From: Paenibacillus_G filicis
GTDB lineage: Bacteria > Bacillota > Bacilli > Paenibacillales > NBRC-103111
Assembly: GCF_038070315.1 (NCBI RefSeq)
Contig: NZ_JBBPCC010000005.1
Span: 124,001-188,000, forward strand
Reading direction: 5' to 3'
DNA length: 64,000 nucleotides
The stretch's first letter is position 1; the number at the start of each line of letters is the position of its first letter. Below the pieces are notes generated by a model. It was not told where the DNA came from. It did no database searches and saw only the letters and a list, made by a program, of their open reading frames with translations. Below, one piece after another: positions 50,555-60,363 of this stretch. A program made the translations under genes and the position numbers.

Positions 50555-53206
50555 TTAGCTTTTAACGTTCACAAGGAAATGTACCATTTGTTTCGCTTCG
50601 ACTTGCAGCTCGATCGTATGATCGTGAATACTCGTGACCTGGGCTGCCATTTCCTCCAGCACATTGGTTGTAAAGGCTTCTTGGATCTTGCGATTTGGAA
50701 AGCGAACCTGGGCATTCACCGGTTGATCCGTGCAATTGCTAAGACGCACTACGATACCGGTCCCTTCCTCGGACGGCTTCACGTCGAATACCTGAATGCC
50801 TTCTCCGCTCACCTCGATAAATTGGCCGCTCTCCTCTTCCTTGCATGCTATAGCCGGAGTGATCAAGACCGGAGATACGGCCCGGACAGCAGATTCCATG
50901 ACCGCAGCCGGATGGAAGGATTGGAAGGTAGACAATACGTAGGTGAATGACACGGCCCCCGGCTGGCGCGCCCGAAAGTTTGTATCCCAGTAATTATTCA
51001 TGGGCCATGCCAGCAGAAGCGGATTCGCCTGCTTGTCGATGCTCTTCTGCTCCTTGCCGAAGTTAAAGTTGCCCACTTGGACAAGCGGCGCATCTGGACA
51101 AATTAAACTAACTCCATGAGACCCGTCGTAGACGGAAACACTCTTATCTACCGTTATATAGTCTCTGCAGACCCCCGGCAACTGCTGCGCATCCAATTCA
51201 ACGAATTGCCCGGCTGTATCATACTGGCAGCGCCATGATCCGATGTTGATGGGAAGCGCAAAATAAGTGCCTTCAGGTGTTGTGATGTCTTGCTTCTTGT
51301 AGGAAACCTTCATTTCGATATCAGCCGAATAATCAAAGAAAGTAAATCGTTGCTCCAGATCATCCACACCAGGCGCTTCAAACTGAAGGATCAAAGTAGC
51401 ACTATGTGCGCTTCGTTCGACCTGGCATGACTTCAGTTGCGTATACGTATGTCTCTTCGCTTTCCAGTCATGATTCCATACACTAATCCCGTTATTGCCC
51501 TTCTCTACATCCCTTGGGAAAAGCGTGCTGCGATGATTGGCATGGTGGACAGAATCTATGGTTTCCTGGACGTATTGAAATAATGTCCAAGGGCTGGATA
51601 AGTCGAGTACTTCCCATTCCTGCCTTTTATCGTACAGACTCGTGATACGCCCTGTTAGAGCGTCAAAGCTGCATGTATGGAACGGGGTTTCAATCCTCCC
51701 CTTCTCGATGGAAATATCCCGAGACCACAGCCCCTCTTCCACCCGCCCAATGACACCTGAATGGGTGGATAGCAGCGATGAACATTCAGCTTCTTGCAGA
51801 GAGCGGAACGGAATTTTCCGCCAGCTGAACGCGGGCAGCTCGATCTTCCCATAACTCGTTCCTGCATGATTGGCTTCATTGTTCATCAGCACTTGACGCA
51901 TTCTGTCTGCGCTAAGATGTCTCCCTTCTGCCTTAAAGCTTGAAGGAATCCGAATGTCATAAGTCACCGGAACGGAAGACGGATTCACAAGCATAATTCC
52001 CTCAGGCTCTTCGGATTGCAGAGGATTTTCGGCCAGCTTCTCCAATTGGACTCCCAATAAGTAGCCTGTTAGGCTATTGGCCAAATAAGCGTAATGGGCT
52101 TTATGCATCCACTGAATGTCAACATTGAGATGATCCGGCTCAGATATGGAATTGAACGTCCCCCACGTATGCTCATCGTATAAAAGAATTTGCTCCCAAG
52201 CCTGCTTTTTGACTTGAACATAGGACGGGGCTTCCTCGCGTTTAAACGCTTCCAAGAGCTCGACAGCCTTCATGCCTTGCTTGGTCCTGCGATTCATTTT
52301 GGTTTCTTTGGCTGCACTGCCAGAACCGAAATTCCAGTAGTCCGTCCAGTCCCCCGAGTGGACTTGCAATTGCGATTCATAAGGTTTAACTTTGGCGTAC
52401 AGCTGCTCCGGTGTTACGAACGATATGGACGGTTCCCGTTGCTCCTCATTCCATCGCTTGATGAGCTCAGCCAAATCTTGATCCGGCGGGTTGTTATCGT
52501 ACAATGGCAAATTCGTCGCAGTCAAATAGATGAAGTCAAATGGATAGTCCGGGTCGGATTCAATTTTCTGCAAGTACTTGGCCAGTCCTTCAGCCATCAA
52601 GTTCGTATCCTTAGCGTTTACATGGCAGATTTGGCTGAACAGCGAATAATGCTCGCCATTGAACGTGAGCAGCTTCCTTCGATCAGGCGTTTGCCAATAA
52701 AATGCGTTTGGCCGCGTCAAAGGAAATCCGCCAAAATGAATATTAATGCCCATCATATAAAATTCCACACCGGCATCCAGTAATAACTGGCTATATGGCC
52801 AAGGCTGACCGTTCACATCATGATTAATCGCCGTTTTGACCTCAATGCCGAATTCCTTCCGCAACCGTTGTAGCGGATACAGCATCTTGGCGATCTGCTC
52901 TGGCGTGCACAGAGGCGTGGCATGTAAGAGATTCGCCGCAATCCCCAACTGCCCGTTGTGTACATAGTGTCTGAATCGCTCAACCTGTCTTGATGTAGCT
53001 GTCTCCAGCCATTGCAGAACGGGAAGCGTTGCTTCACAAGTCCAACGGAATTTATTTGGTTCTGACCAGTCTTCCGTCTGTTCACACAGACCCAAAGCTT
53101 GATCGATATAATTCTTTTGCAATTCGAGCAAGATCGGCTGTGCATGCGTATAACCGACATCCAAATGACTGTGATGAAGCACAAGAACTTCTTTAATTTT
53201 AGACAT
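50555..53206 (-). CDS. GH38 alpha-mannosidase
   Basis: 883 aa, cytoplasmic. ATG at 53204-53206 chosen because AGGTGG lies 6 bases upstream; the ATG two codons earlier touches it. The N-terminal HHSHLDVGYTH carries the zinc ligands H14 and D16 of the GH38 (beta/alpha)7 domain. The nucleophile region is KTAINHDVNGQPWPYSQLLL. A helical bundle and beta-sandwich domains follow (SFDALTGRITSLYDKRQEWE, GSHGVSLICPDAPLVQVGNF). It cleaves alpha-mannosides imported by the system encoded upstream, and mannose would then enter the ROK kinase/isomerase route. It lies 27 bases after the binding-protein gene and is the last gene of the operon. Confidence 0.93.
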   Translation of the reverse strand: MSKIKEVLVLHHSHLDVGYTHAQPILLELQKNYIDQALGLCEQTEDWSEPNKFRWTCEATLPVLQWLETATSRQVERFRHYVHNGQLGIAANLLHATPLCTPEQIAKMLYPLQRLRKEFGIEVKTAINHDVNGQPWPYSQLLLDAGVEFYMMGINIHFGGFPLTRPNAFYWQTPDRRKLLTFNGEHYSLFSQICHVNAKDTNLMAEGLAKYLQKIESDPDYPFDFIYLTATNLPLYDNNPPDQDLAELIKRWNEEQREPSISFVTPEQLYAKVKPYESQLQVHSGDWTDYWNFGSGSAAKETKMNRRTKQGMKAVELLEAFKREEAPSYVQVKKQAWEQILLYDEHTWGTFNSISEPDHLNVDIQWMHKAHYAYLANSLTGYLLGVQLEKLAENPLQSEEPEGIMLVNPSSVPVTYDIRIPSSFKAEGRHLSADRMRQVLMNNEANHAGTSYGKIELPAFSWRKIPFRSLQEAECSSLLSTHSGVIGRVEEGLWSRDISIEKGRIETPFHTCSFDALTGRITSLYDKRQEWEVLDLSSPWTLFQYVQETIDSVHHANHRSTLFPRDVEKGNNGISVWNHDWKAKRHTYTQLKSCQVERSAHSATLILQFEAPGVDDLEQRFTFFDYSADIEMKVSYKKQDITTPEGTYFALPINIGSWRCQYDTAGQFVELDAQQLPGVCRDYITVDKSVSVYDGSHGVSLICPDAPLVQVGNFNFGKEQKSIDKQANPLLLAWPMNNYWDTNFRARQPGAVSFTYVLSTFQSFHPAAVMESAVRAVSPVLITPAIACKEEESGQFIEVSGEGIQVFDVKPSEEGTGIVVRLSNCTDQPVNAQVRFPNRKIQEAFTTNVLEEMAAQVTSIHDHTIELQVEAKQMVHFLVNVKS

Positions 53207-53233
53207 ACCCATCCACCTATTATGGTTTATTCG

Positions 53234-54781
53234 TTATTTACTTGTTTTCCAGGCATCGATCTGCTTTTGCATTTCGGCCAGCAATTTATCCAGGCCTGCT
53301 TTTTTCAGCTTGTCATTCATCTTGGGCAGGTATACATCCGGATCCGTGGAGCCCGTAATCAGACCTGCGTTGAACTCTTCGACGACAGAGGCGATCTGAG
53401 CCAATTCGCTCTTCACATTCGTAGGATCGAAAGAGAATCCGAGCAATTTGGAAGGAATAGCCGCTGCGTTCTTGTCAGGCCCTGCCGGGTACCACTTCGG
53501 TTGTGTCGGGCTTGTGCGGTAAGAGTTAAACATGTTGCCGTACTCCCAGCCCGAATCCGCCCAATAGCCGGCATTATCTATTTTCTTGATTAAATCATCA
53601 CTTACTTTAGTGTAATGCTTGCCTTCAATCCCGTAGCTCATCAGATTAAACAATTGCGGGTCGGAATACAGCAAGTTATAGAACATGATGGCTCTTGCCG
53701 GATCCTTGGACGTACGGGAGACGGCCGTCATCGTTGCAATGATCGACCCCGTGCTCATATAAGGCTTGGAAAATTCAACCGGAAGGACATTGGCCGCATC
53801 TCCACCGCCGAATTTCTGAGCCACATTCGCTGCACTATCCGGATTGATAACCGTGAAGGTGGAAGAAATATATTTACCCGCATTCTCATCCGCATTGACA
53901 TCCTTCAAGGTTCCGGCATCTTTGCGGATAATCCCCTTAGCGTTCCATTCATGCATCAGCTTGAGGAAATTCACATATTCAGGCGTTTCATAGACGTTAA
54001 CGACTTTGGTGGAACTGTCGTCGATCCGGACTACACCCGGATTCTTCTGGGAGAAGTATTCCAGCCCAAGCGCCGATCCATAGTTACCCAGCACATCGGT
54101 ATCGCTTTTCAAGCTAAATGCATATTTATCCTTTTCGTTCTGAGCAATTTTCTCAAAGAACGGCGTCAGATCTTCCAGCTTCTTAAACTGATCCGCTTTA
54201 AAGCCGTGTTTTTCTACGTACGTTTTGTTCAGCAGCACACCTGGCGTTCTCGCAAGAACCTGCGTGTTGATGATCGCATACAGCTTGCCTTTAATTTTCG
54301 CTGCATCCCATGCATTCGGCGGTACTTGCTTCATGATATCCGGGCCATATTTAGGCAATAGCTCCGTAATATCCAGAAACGCGCCTTTATTTACATTTTG
54401 CACATAGTCATTCGTCCAGTTGGAGGTGAAAATCAAATCTGCTTTCTCGCCTGTAGCAAGCAGCGTTTGCATCTTTTGATCGTAGGTCCCCCAATCTATA
54501 TAGCGGATATCTAAGGTGGCGTTGATTTTTTCCTTTGTAATCTTGCTCATCTCTGCAGCAACTGCACTCGCATCAGGGAATACATTTTGCGGAAGATACC
54601 AGGTGATGACATAGGGGTCGAGCTTCTTGCCGTTATCCGTTGCTGCGTTGCTGCTTTCAGGCGTACCGCCACCGGCTCCTGCTGGTGACGGATTTGGCTT
54701 CTCGCTACACCCGCTTAGCATAGTGCTTAGGGACAGCATACTTGCCAATGCAAGTGTCGTCATTTTCCATTTTCTTTTCAT
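53234..54781 (-). CDS. Extracellular solute-binding lipoprotein, LplA/YtcQ type
   Basis: 515 aa. Signal peptide with lipobox LSGC near residue 25, Pro/Gly/Ala-rich linker, then a long family 1 binding-protein fold (EKADLIFTSNWTNDYVQNVN, LYAIINTQVLARTPGVLLNK). Binding partner of the two permeases encoded upstream. Operon with a GH38 enzyme suggests an alpha-manno-oligosaccharide ligand, for example from N-glycans or yeast mannan (inference). AAAGGAGGG precedes the ATG. Confidence 0.92.
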   Translation of the reverse strand: MKRKWKMTTLALASMLSLSTMLSGCSEKPNPSPAGAGGGTPESSNAATDNGKKLDPYVITWYLPQNVFPDASAVAAEMSKITKEKINATLDIRYIDWGTYDQKMQTLLATGEKADLIFTSNWTNDYVQNVNKGAFLDITELLPKYGPDIMKQVPPNAWDAAKIKGKLYAIINTQVLARTPGVLLNKTYVEKHGFKADQFKKLEDLTPFFEKIAQNEKDKYAFSLKSDTDVLGNYGSALGLEYFSQKNPGVVRIDDSSTKVVNVYETPEYVNFLKLMHEWNAKGIIRKDAGTLKDVNADENAGKYISSTFTVINPDSAANVAQKFGGGDAANVLPVEFSKPYMSTGSIIATMTAVSRTSKDPARAIMFYNLLYSDPQLFNLMSYGIEGKHYTKVSDDLIKKIDNAGYWADSGWEYGNMFNSYRTSPTQPKWYPAGPDKNAAAIPSKLLGFSFDPTNVKSELAQIASVVEEFNAGLITGSTDPDVYLPKMNDKLKKAGLDKLLAEMQKQIDAWKTSK

Positions 54782-54859
54782 AGTAAAACCCTCCTTTTAG
54801 CCTGTTGTTCCATCTATTATCATCCGATACTCGGAACGATAATCTGATTCAGCTCGCCT

Positions 54860-55747
54860 TCATCCCTTAACGGCTCCTACCGTCAAGCCTTTGACTAAAT
54901 ACTTCTGGAAGAAAGGGAATGCGAATAGCATAGGCCCTGCAGCTAGAATGGCAATGGCCATCCGGGAAGATTCCGCAGGAATCTGACTGAGATCGATGCT
55001 GATCCCTGCTTGAACACTTGTGGTTAAAAATTCGATATTGGACATAATTCGCTGCAAGTAATATTGAAGCGGTATCAAGTCTTCACTGTTAATATATAAC
55101 AGGGCCAGCCACCAGTCGTTCCAATAGGCCAGAGCGTAGAACAATCCTACCGTCGCTAGTGCTGGCTTGGAAAGGGGCAGAATAATCCGCACGAATGTGC
55201 TCAGTTCCGAAGAACCGTCGATTTTGGCGGACTCAATAATTTCAAAAGGCAAGCTCTGCATAAAGCCTCTCATCAGCATGGTGAACCAAGCGCTTACCCC
55301 ATACGGGAGAATCATGGCCCAGATCGTATCTTGAATGTGCAGCAGCTTGGTAACGACCATGTAGGAAGGCACCAGACCTGCATTAAACAACAGGGTGAAG
55401 AATACGAAAAATGTGGTGATTCTCGCATATCTATAGTCCTTACGCGTCATCACATAAGCGAGTGATGAGGTGAGAATCAGACTAAGCACAGTTCCCACTG
55501 CCGTCACAATGATAGTAATCATATAAGAGTGCAGCAGTGCTGTTGGCGTCTGGAAAATATACGTATACGCCAGGAACGTGATTCGCTCGGGAATCAATTG
55601 ATAGCCATACTTGGCGATGTCCCCATCGTAGGACAAGGAAACGGCTACGACATACAGCAGCGGAATAATGATAATGGCCGACATCACCGAGAACAGGATG
55701 ACGATAAAGAGGTTATTGGTACTCTTATTTTCCATAGATGCTTGCAA
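54860..55747 (-). CDS. ABC sugar importer permease, LplC/YtcP type
   Basis: 295 aa. TTG at 55745-55747 is the best start (GGAGG nine bases before it); an ATG four codons later has poor spacing. Six helices, the first FIVILFSVMSAIIIIPLLYV. EAA-loop region IESAKIDGSSELSTFVRIIL (about residues 177-196). C-terminus YLVKGLTVGAVKG. Pairs with the permease at 55763-56701, 15 bases upstream. Confidence 0.92.
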   Translation of the reverse strand: MQASMENKSTNNLFIVILFSVMSAIIIIPLLYVVAVSLSYDGDIAKYGYQLIPERITFLAYTYIFQTPTALLHSYMITIIVTAVGTVLSLILTSSLAYVMTRKDYRYARITTFFVFFTLLFNAGLVPSYMVVTKLLHIQDTIWAMILPYGVSAWFTMLMRGFMQSLPFEIIESAKIDGSSELSTFVRIILPLSKPALATVGLFYALAYWNDWWLALLYINSEDLIPLQYYLQRIMSNIEFLTTSVQAGISIDLSQIPAESSRMAIAILAAGPMLFAFPFFQKYLVKGLTVGAVKG

Positions 55748-55762
55748 AGCCTGCGACCTCCT

Positions 55763-56701
55763 TTAAAATAATGCGCTATCTTTATCGATTTTCATCACAA
55801 TCAGATTGGTGGCCACGACCAGGACTAAACCGACAACGGATTGATAAAGTCCGGCGGCTGACGCCATGCCCAAATCTCCGACCACACGCAAGGATCTAAA
55901 TACATAAGTATCGATCACATCCGTTGTTTCATACAAGGCACCCGCGTTGCGAGGGATGAAATAGAACAGGCCGAAATCCGAGTAAAAAATACGGCCAATA
56001 TTCAAAATAACCAGCAGCATAATCAACGGAACAATCAGGGGAATCGAAATTTTCATGACTTGCTGGAATCTGGAGGCGCCATCGATGGAGGCGGCCTCAT
56101 AATAACTAGCATCGATCGACATGAGTCCGGTGAAAAAGATAATCGCCGTATACCCCACATTTTTCCACAAATAAGTTAAGGTTAAGATAAGCGGCCAATA
56201 TTCCGGCTTGCTGTACCAATCAACACCGGACAAATTGAAAATCTCCATAGCTTTATTGATCACACCATAGGTCGGGTTGAGCAAGATATAACTGACGAAG
56301 CCAACGACAACCCAGGATAAGAAATAAGGGAAAAACAAAACGGTTTGAAAGAGCTTGACCATCCCTCTGCCGAGTTCAGCCATGAGCACTCCCACGATGA
56401 CGGAGGCAACAATCCCTATCGCGATAAACCAAGCGTTCAATAGAAGAGTGTTGCGTGTAATCCGTAGGGCATCTTGGGAGCTAAAGAAAAACTCGAAATT
56501 TTTGAAGCCTACCCAATCACTGCCCCAGATCCCTTTGGCATAGTTGATATCCTTAAAGGCGATGACAAGACCAAACATCGGTAAATAGCAAAAGACAATC
56601 ACAAACAGGATCGCAGGCAAACTGATTAGAAACAAGCTCCTGGATTTCAAAAAGTGGTTCCATTCATTACGTAATGGGCTTATGAATCTCAACATCCTCA
56701 T
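55763..56701 (-). CDS. ABC sugar importer permease, LplB/YteP type
   Basis: 312 aa from the ATG at 56699-56701; an ATG two codons downstream is equally possible. The upstream open frame has no ribosome site. Six helices, first SLFLISLPAILFVIVFCYLP. EAA loop YEAASIDGASRFQQVMKISI (about residues 200-219). First gene of the mannoside importer operon. Like the other importers here, it has no ATPase gene beside it. Confidence 0.92.
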   Translation of the reverse strand: MRMLRFISPLRNEWNHFLKSRSLFLISLPAILFVIVFCYLPMFGLVIAFKDINYAKGIWGSDWVGFKNFEFFFSSQDALRITRNTLLLNAWFIAIGIVASVIVGVLMAELGRGMVKLFQTVLFFPYFLSWVVVGFVSYILLNPTYGVINKAMEIFNLSGVDWYSKPEYWPLILTLTYLWKNVGYTAIIFFTGLMSIDASYYEAASIDGASRFQQVMKISIPLIVPLIMLLVILNIGRIFYSDFGLFYFIPRNAGALYETTDVIDTYVFRSLRVVGDLGMASAAGLYQSVVGLVLVVATNLIVMKIDKDSALF

Positions 56702-56859
56702 TCCTTCCTTACCATCACCCTTGAACAGGTGTATCTGTTTGCAACGAATCATACTCAATCCTTCGCCTTCTCGTATACTGCTCATTTTTGAAGCACCCAA
56801 AAAGTACTGTACAAAAACGAAATTCGCTCAATCATCCACTGTACTTTAGCAAAAAAAGA

Positions 56860-56879
56860 CCATCGACTGGTGTCGACGG
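56860..56879 (-). terminator. Terminator of the membrane-bound AraC-type regulator
   Basis: Minus-strand CCGTCGAC-ACCA-GTCGATGG, eight pairs including one G-U, followed by TCTTTTTTTGC. 12 bases after the regulator stop, so importer genes downstream need their own promoter. Confidence 0.88.
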
Positions 56880-56890
56880 CTTTTGGGGGC

Positions 56891-59248
56891 TTATAAATGA
56901 CCTCTCTGGGCCATATACTCTCTGGGTGTTGTCCCAAATTTGGCTTTGAACAGCTTATAGAAATAGCTTTCGTTCTCGATCCCTACCTTACGAATAATTT
57001 CCTGAATGCTTAGCTTAGAATTTTCCATCCATTCCACAGCTTTATTTAACCGGACTTGATTGATGTATTCGGGGATGGTCATCCCGAAATGCTCTTTTGA
57101 AATTTTCCCCAGCTTATACGCCGATAACTTCAGCATAGAGGACAGACTCGAAGCGCCCAGCGAGGTATCGGAATAATTCGTTTCAACAATCTCTCTGATC
57201 GTATCCGCAGCAACGATATTCCCTTTACCCACTGCTTCTTTGCCCTCATGGCCGATAGCCTGTAAGATGCCCACCAGATGCTCTTTGAATTCTTCGAGCG
57301 TCTCAGCCTCATAAAGCTCCCTGTAAATCAGGTTAACATGTATACTTAGGGGTTCCTCCCTCGTCTGATTCATCTCATAGATAACCTTCTTGAAATGATG
57401 CACCACATGCATATTGACATACATCACGTCAGTGTATGGCAGCTTTTTTAGGTTTGAAAACAGGGTTTCCAATCTTTCCAATGCTTTGCCGACATCGCTT
57501 TTTCTTACCGCATCAAAAAATTTCCTCTCGAGCTCCAGCACCTGCTCAATGTCCACACGGCCTCCCGTGTGCTCAGCAATCAGTGCTTGCGTGATCACGG
57601 CGCCTTTCCCGTACACATATCTGTAGTCACAATGAGCTACGGTTTTGTTATATTCAGCCGTAATTTCGGTATAGCTTGCGATCCTATTACTTACTGCAGT
57701 TGAAACCGACAGCCTATAAAATCTCTGGATGCAGCTTTGCGCTTCCTGCAGAGCTTGTTCTAATTTCTCCTGATCATCCTCCTTGTCCTCTACATTCAGC
57801 AGCATGGTGAAGGAATCATCCTTCATATCTACCATTTGCACGACAAAGGATTGGGACATGCACTCTGTCGTAATATTCAAGATAGCAAATCGCAGCAATT
57901 CCCTCTCGACCATACTCTTACTATTCAAAAAACGCTTATAATCGTCGATGCGCAGAATACATAGGAGAAATGGCTTCTCTTTCACCAGAGAAACGTTTAA
58001 TTCCCGGAGTAAATCATCAAATTCATTTGCATTCAAGCTATAGCTGTTAAACAACAGCTTTCTCAAAAAATAAAGCTTCATGATGCCGTGATTCTTCTTT
58101 TTTTCTAGATGAATCCGCTCTTTGGACTTCTGGTAAACCTCGGTTAGATAGGAGAACTCATCCTTAGTCCGAGGCAACAAGCTGCGATCCCCTTCATCAT
58201 CCATGGACGCTGTCACTTCAACAAGTCTTTTTACAGGCTTATAAATACCTCTTGAAACAGACATTGACAACAACAAAGCTACGATCAGGATGATCAGGGT
58301 AATGAACAGGATCGTATTTAAAAGCTGCTTCAAGCTGGAATAGACTTCGTCATAGGGCTTGGCCTCCAGCAGTGTCCAACCGGTATTTCCCATATGAATA
58401 TAAGAGATCAGGTACTTCTCGTGGTTGATGGACTTAGTAAAGAAGCCTGGCGTTTCTTGGGGGGCTGCTTGTTGATTCATAACCGATTGCTCATAAGCTT
58501 CCTTCAACGATGCGCCAAACGATGTACCTGTCACCGACTGGGTCGGATCAGCCTCAATAAGCTGGCCGTTACCGTCCAGCACATATAGTTGACTGTGTAC
58601 ACTATCATTCATCTGGTTGATGGCTTTGATATTGTTTAGCAGCCAGTCTAGCTTGATATTGAGAATAACAGCGCCATCCATATGATGTTGACTGTCCACA
58701 TTCTCATACATGACATAACTCAGTACGGTGTTGTCTTTCTTGTCGGTGGAGGTCGGGTTGTCCTCCGTATTTCGAACAATAGCTTTTAACAAAGGTATGT
58801 TACTATAGGTTTTGAGGGTTTGTTCCAACTGCCGATCATTGTGAAAGATCCCATCCGATGTCGAGTAGTACACATGCTTATGGTTATTATAAATATAGAT
58901 GGATTGTATAAATGGATTGTTAGCTACAAGCGTACTGTTTAAATTGTTGAGCACTTTCAAATGTTCGAACGTTTCTTTTTCGTTTAAATACATGAGCGCC
59001 TTGACATCGTTATTACTGTAAGTGGAGAGAGTCAGATTACGAATCATCGTATCCAGATAGTCGATATTATATTTCATCTGCAATAAGACCTTCTGGCTAT
59101 TTTCATACTCTCGATTCAACACTTTATTCTCTACATGAAAATAAATCAGCGCTGAAAAAGAAGAGATGATGATCATGGTGATACACGTGATCCAAATAAA
59201 AATACGAGTGAAGTACTTATTAGGTTTGAAGAACGGGATCATGTCCAT
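56891..59248 (-). CDS. Membrane-anchored AraC-type transcriptional regulator
   Basis: 785 aa one-component receptor. Helix 1 (about residues 14-36, FIWITCITMIIISSFSALIY), an extracellular dCache-like region to about 300, helix 2 (TILFITLIILIVALLLSMSV), a HAMP-like segment (GIYKPVKRLVEVTASMD), a ~350-residue cytoplasmic linker, and a C-terminal AraC HTH pair (SLGASSLSSMLKLSAYKLGK, IQEIIRKVGIENESYFYKLF) ending FGTTPREYMAQRG. It probably binds an extracellular sugar and activates the importer and GH38 genes just downstream. AAGGAG lies nine bases before the ATG at 59246-59248. Its promoter carries the TTGACACAGAT motif. Confidence 0.92.
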   Translation of the reverse strand: MDMIPFFKPNKYFTRIFIWITCITMIIISSFSALIYFHVENKVLNREYENSQKVLLQMKYNIDYLDTMIRNLTLSTYSNNDVKALMYLNEKETFEHLKVLNNLNSTLVANNPFIQSIYIYNNHKHVYYSTSDGIFHNDRQLEQTLKTYSNIPLLKAIVRNTEDNPTSTDKKDNTVLSYVMYENVDSQHHMDGAVILNIKLDWLLNNIKAINQMNDSVHSQLYVLDGNGQLIEADPTQSVTGTSFGASLKEAYEQSVMNQQAAPQETPGFFTKSINHEKYLISYIHMGNTGWTLLEAKPYDEVYSSLKQLLNTILFITLIILIVALLLSMSVSRGIYKPVKRLVEVTASMDDEGDRSLLPRTKDEFSYLTEVYQKSKERIHLEKKKNHGIMKLYFLRKLLFNSYSLNANEFDDLLRELNVSLVKEKPFLLCILRIDDYKRFLNSKSMVERELLRFAILNITTECMSQSFVVQMVDMKDDSFTMLLNVEDKEDDQEKLEQALQEAQSCIQRFYRLSVSTAVSNRIASYTEITAEYNKTVAHCDYRYVYGKGAVITQALIAEHTGGRVDIEQVLELERKFFDAVRKSDVGKALERLETLFSNLKKLPYTDVMYVNMHVVHHFKKVIYEMNQTREEPLSIHVNLIYRELYEAETLEEFKEHLVGILQAIGHEGKEAVGKGNIVAADTIREIVETNYSDTSLGASSLSSMLKLSAYKLGKISKEHFGMTIPEYINQVRLNKAVEWMENSKLSIQEIIRKVGIENESYFYKLFKAKFGTTPREYMAQRGHL

Positions 59249-59491
59249 TCGTACTTACTCCTTAGTCAATGTGGATGAAACCTGCTGACATTCCTGTACT
59301 AAACTCAGATGATTTGAATTCATTAGACCGCACTAGGCTTCCGTCCAATGATAACTTATTCCAAGCCTAGATGACCCTTATTGGAAGTGCTTACATTTAT
59401 GTTTTTAGTGATTTTAAAGGAGTAATTTTAGGTTATCTGTTCAAATGGATACTTTCAGGCACGTTCCATGCTTTCTATTCACCCTAAGAGA

Positions 59492-59520
59492 AAGATAAAT
59501 GATTGTACTATCTGTGTCAA
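59492..59520 (-). promoter_or_regulatory. Sigma-A promoter of the membrane AraC-type regulator
   Basis: TTGACA (59520-59515), 17-base spacer CAGATAGTACAATCATT, TATCTT (59497-59492). Leader of about 237 nt. The spacer is closely related to that of the regulator promoter at 41647-41675, and a GATACAAT half-site lies upstream (59549-59556). No gene lies in the 399-base gap 59249-59647. Confidence 0.65.
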
Positions 59521-59599
59521 TTTAATTCTTATATTTTCATGATTGTATCATAATTTTGTAAGACCGCATCAACGATACGGTTCCCTTAATACGGTAAAA

Positions 59600-59628
59600 G
59601 GCAGCCTCCCTAATGCAGAGAGACTGCC
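59600..59628 (-). terminator. Terminator of the pnuC operon
   Basis: Minus-strand GGCAGTCTCTC / GGGAGGCTGCC stem (one mismatch, one wobble), 7-base loop, then TTTTACC. 20 bases after the pnuC stop. Confidence 0.85.
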
Positions 59629-59647
59629 TGATGCGGCCCTGATGTTG

Positions 59648-60358
59648 TTACTGTAAATTTTGCTCATAGGTCTTCCAGACTTTGTTGGCATAAATACTGT
59701 TGAACAGCAATGCCACTTGAAGTGCTACTTGGGATAAACATCCGCCCACTGTACCAACATCGCTATGACCCGTAGCTACTTGATACGTTAGAATCGCCCA
59801 GTAGGCTAAATTTGCGATATTGACAATAATCCATAACGACCAGTTTTCTTTGTACTTACAAATATACAATACCTGTGCAATAAACGAAATGACGAGGTTA
59901 ATACTATCGAAATAAGGCAATTGACCGCCACTTCTTGCGAGTACAAACCACCCTACAGCCCAGGCAACAAAGGCAGCGAGGAAGATGAGACGTTTCATTT
60001 TGGGACTAATCGTATTTACCGCTTCATCATTCCCCCATAAAAACCATCCAATCGGCTGGGAAATGACATAAAATATATTCATCACAAATGCGCCATACGC
60101 GTGGCTTTGCCAAGCAATAATCGTCATCGCCACACATTGGACCAATCCGAACGCAAACGTTAATTTCTTCCCTTTCATCCCGAATACCAGACAAATGACA
60201 CCGGCCACTCCACTAACCATACCGATAATGGAATCCGGGGCGATCACATAGGCGACAACCTGTAATAGGATCAATATGATCGCATAAGTGACTTCGAATC
60301 TTTTCCAGCCGCTAAAGAATTGGTTGTACAGCCATGATTGTTGTTGCGTGTTTTCCAT
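59648..60358 (-). CDS. pnuC: PnuC-type pyridine nucleoside transporter
   Basis: 236 aa from the ATG at 60356-60358, with AGGAGG ten bases upstream; a TTG three codons earlier is too close to that site. Seven hydrophobic helices and the PnuC pattern (FEVTYAIILILLQVVAYVIA, NIFYVISQPIGWFLWG, SLWIIVNIANLAYWAILTYQ). PnuC proteins import nicotinamide riboside (or related vitamins in Pnu paralogues) by facilitated diffusion with intracellular trapping by a kinase. Here the companion is a nucleoside phosphorylase, not a kinase. Third gene of the Crp-phosphorylase-pnuC operon. Confidence 0.9.
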   Translation of the reverse strand: MENTQQQSWLYNQFFSGWKRFEVTYAIILILLQVVAYVIAPDSIIGMVSGVAGVICLVFGMKGKKLTFAFGLVQCVAMTIIAWQSHAYGAFVMNIFYVISQPIGWFLWGNDEAVNTISPKMKRLIFLAAFVAWAVGWFVLARSGGQLPYFDSINLVISFIAQVLYICKYKENWSLWIIVNIANLAYWAILTYQVATGHSDVGTVGGCLSQVALQVALLFNSIYANKVWKTYEQNLQ

Positions 60359-60363
60359 ATGAC

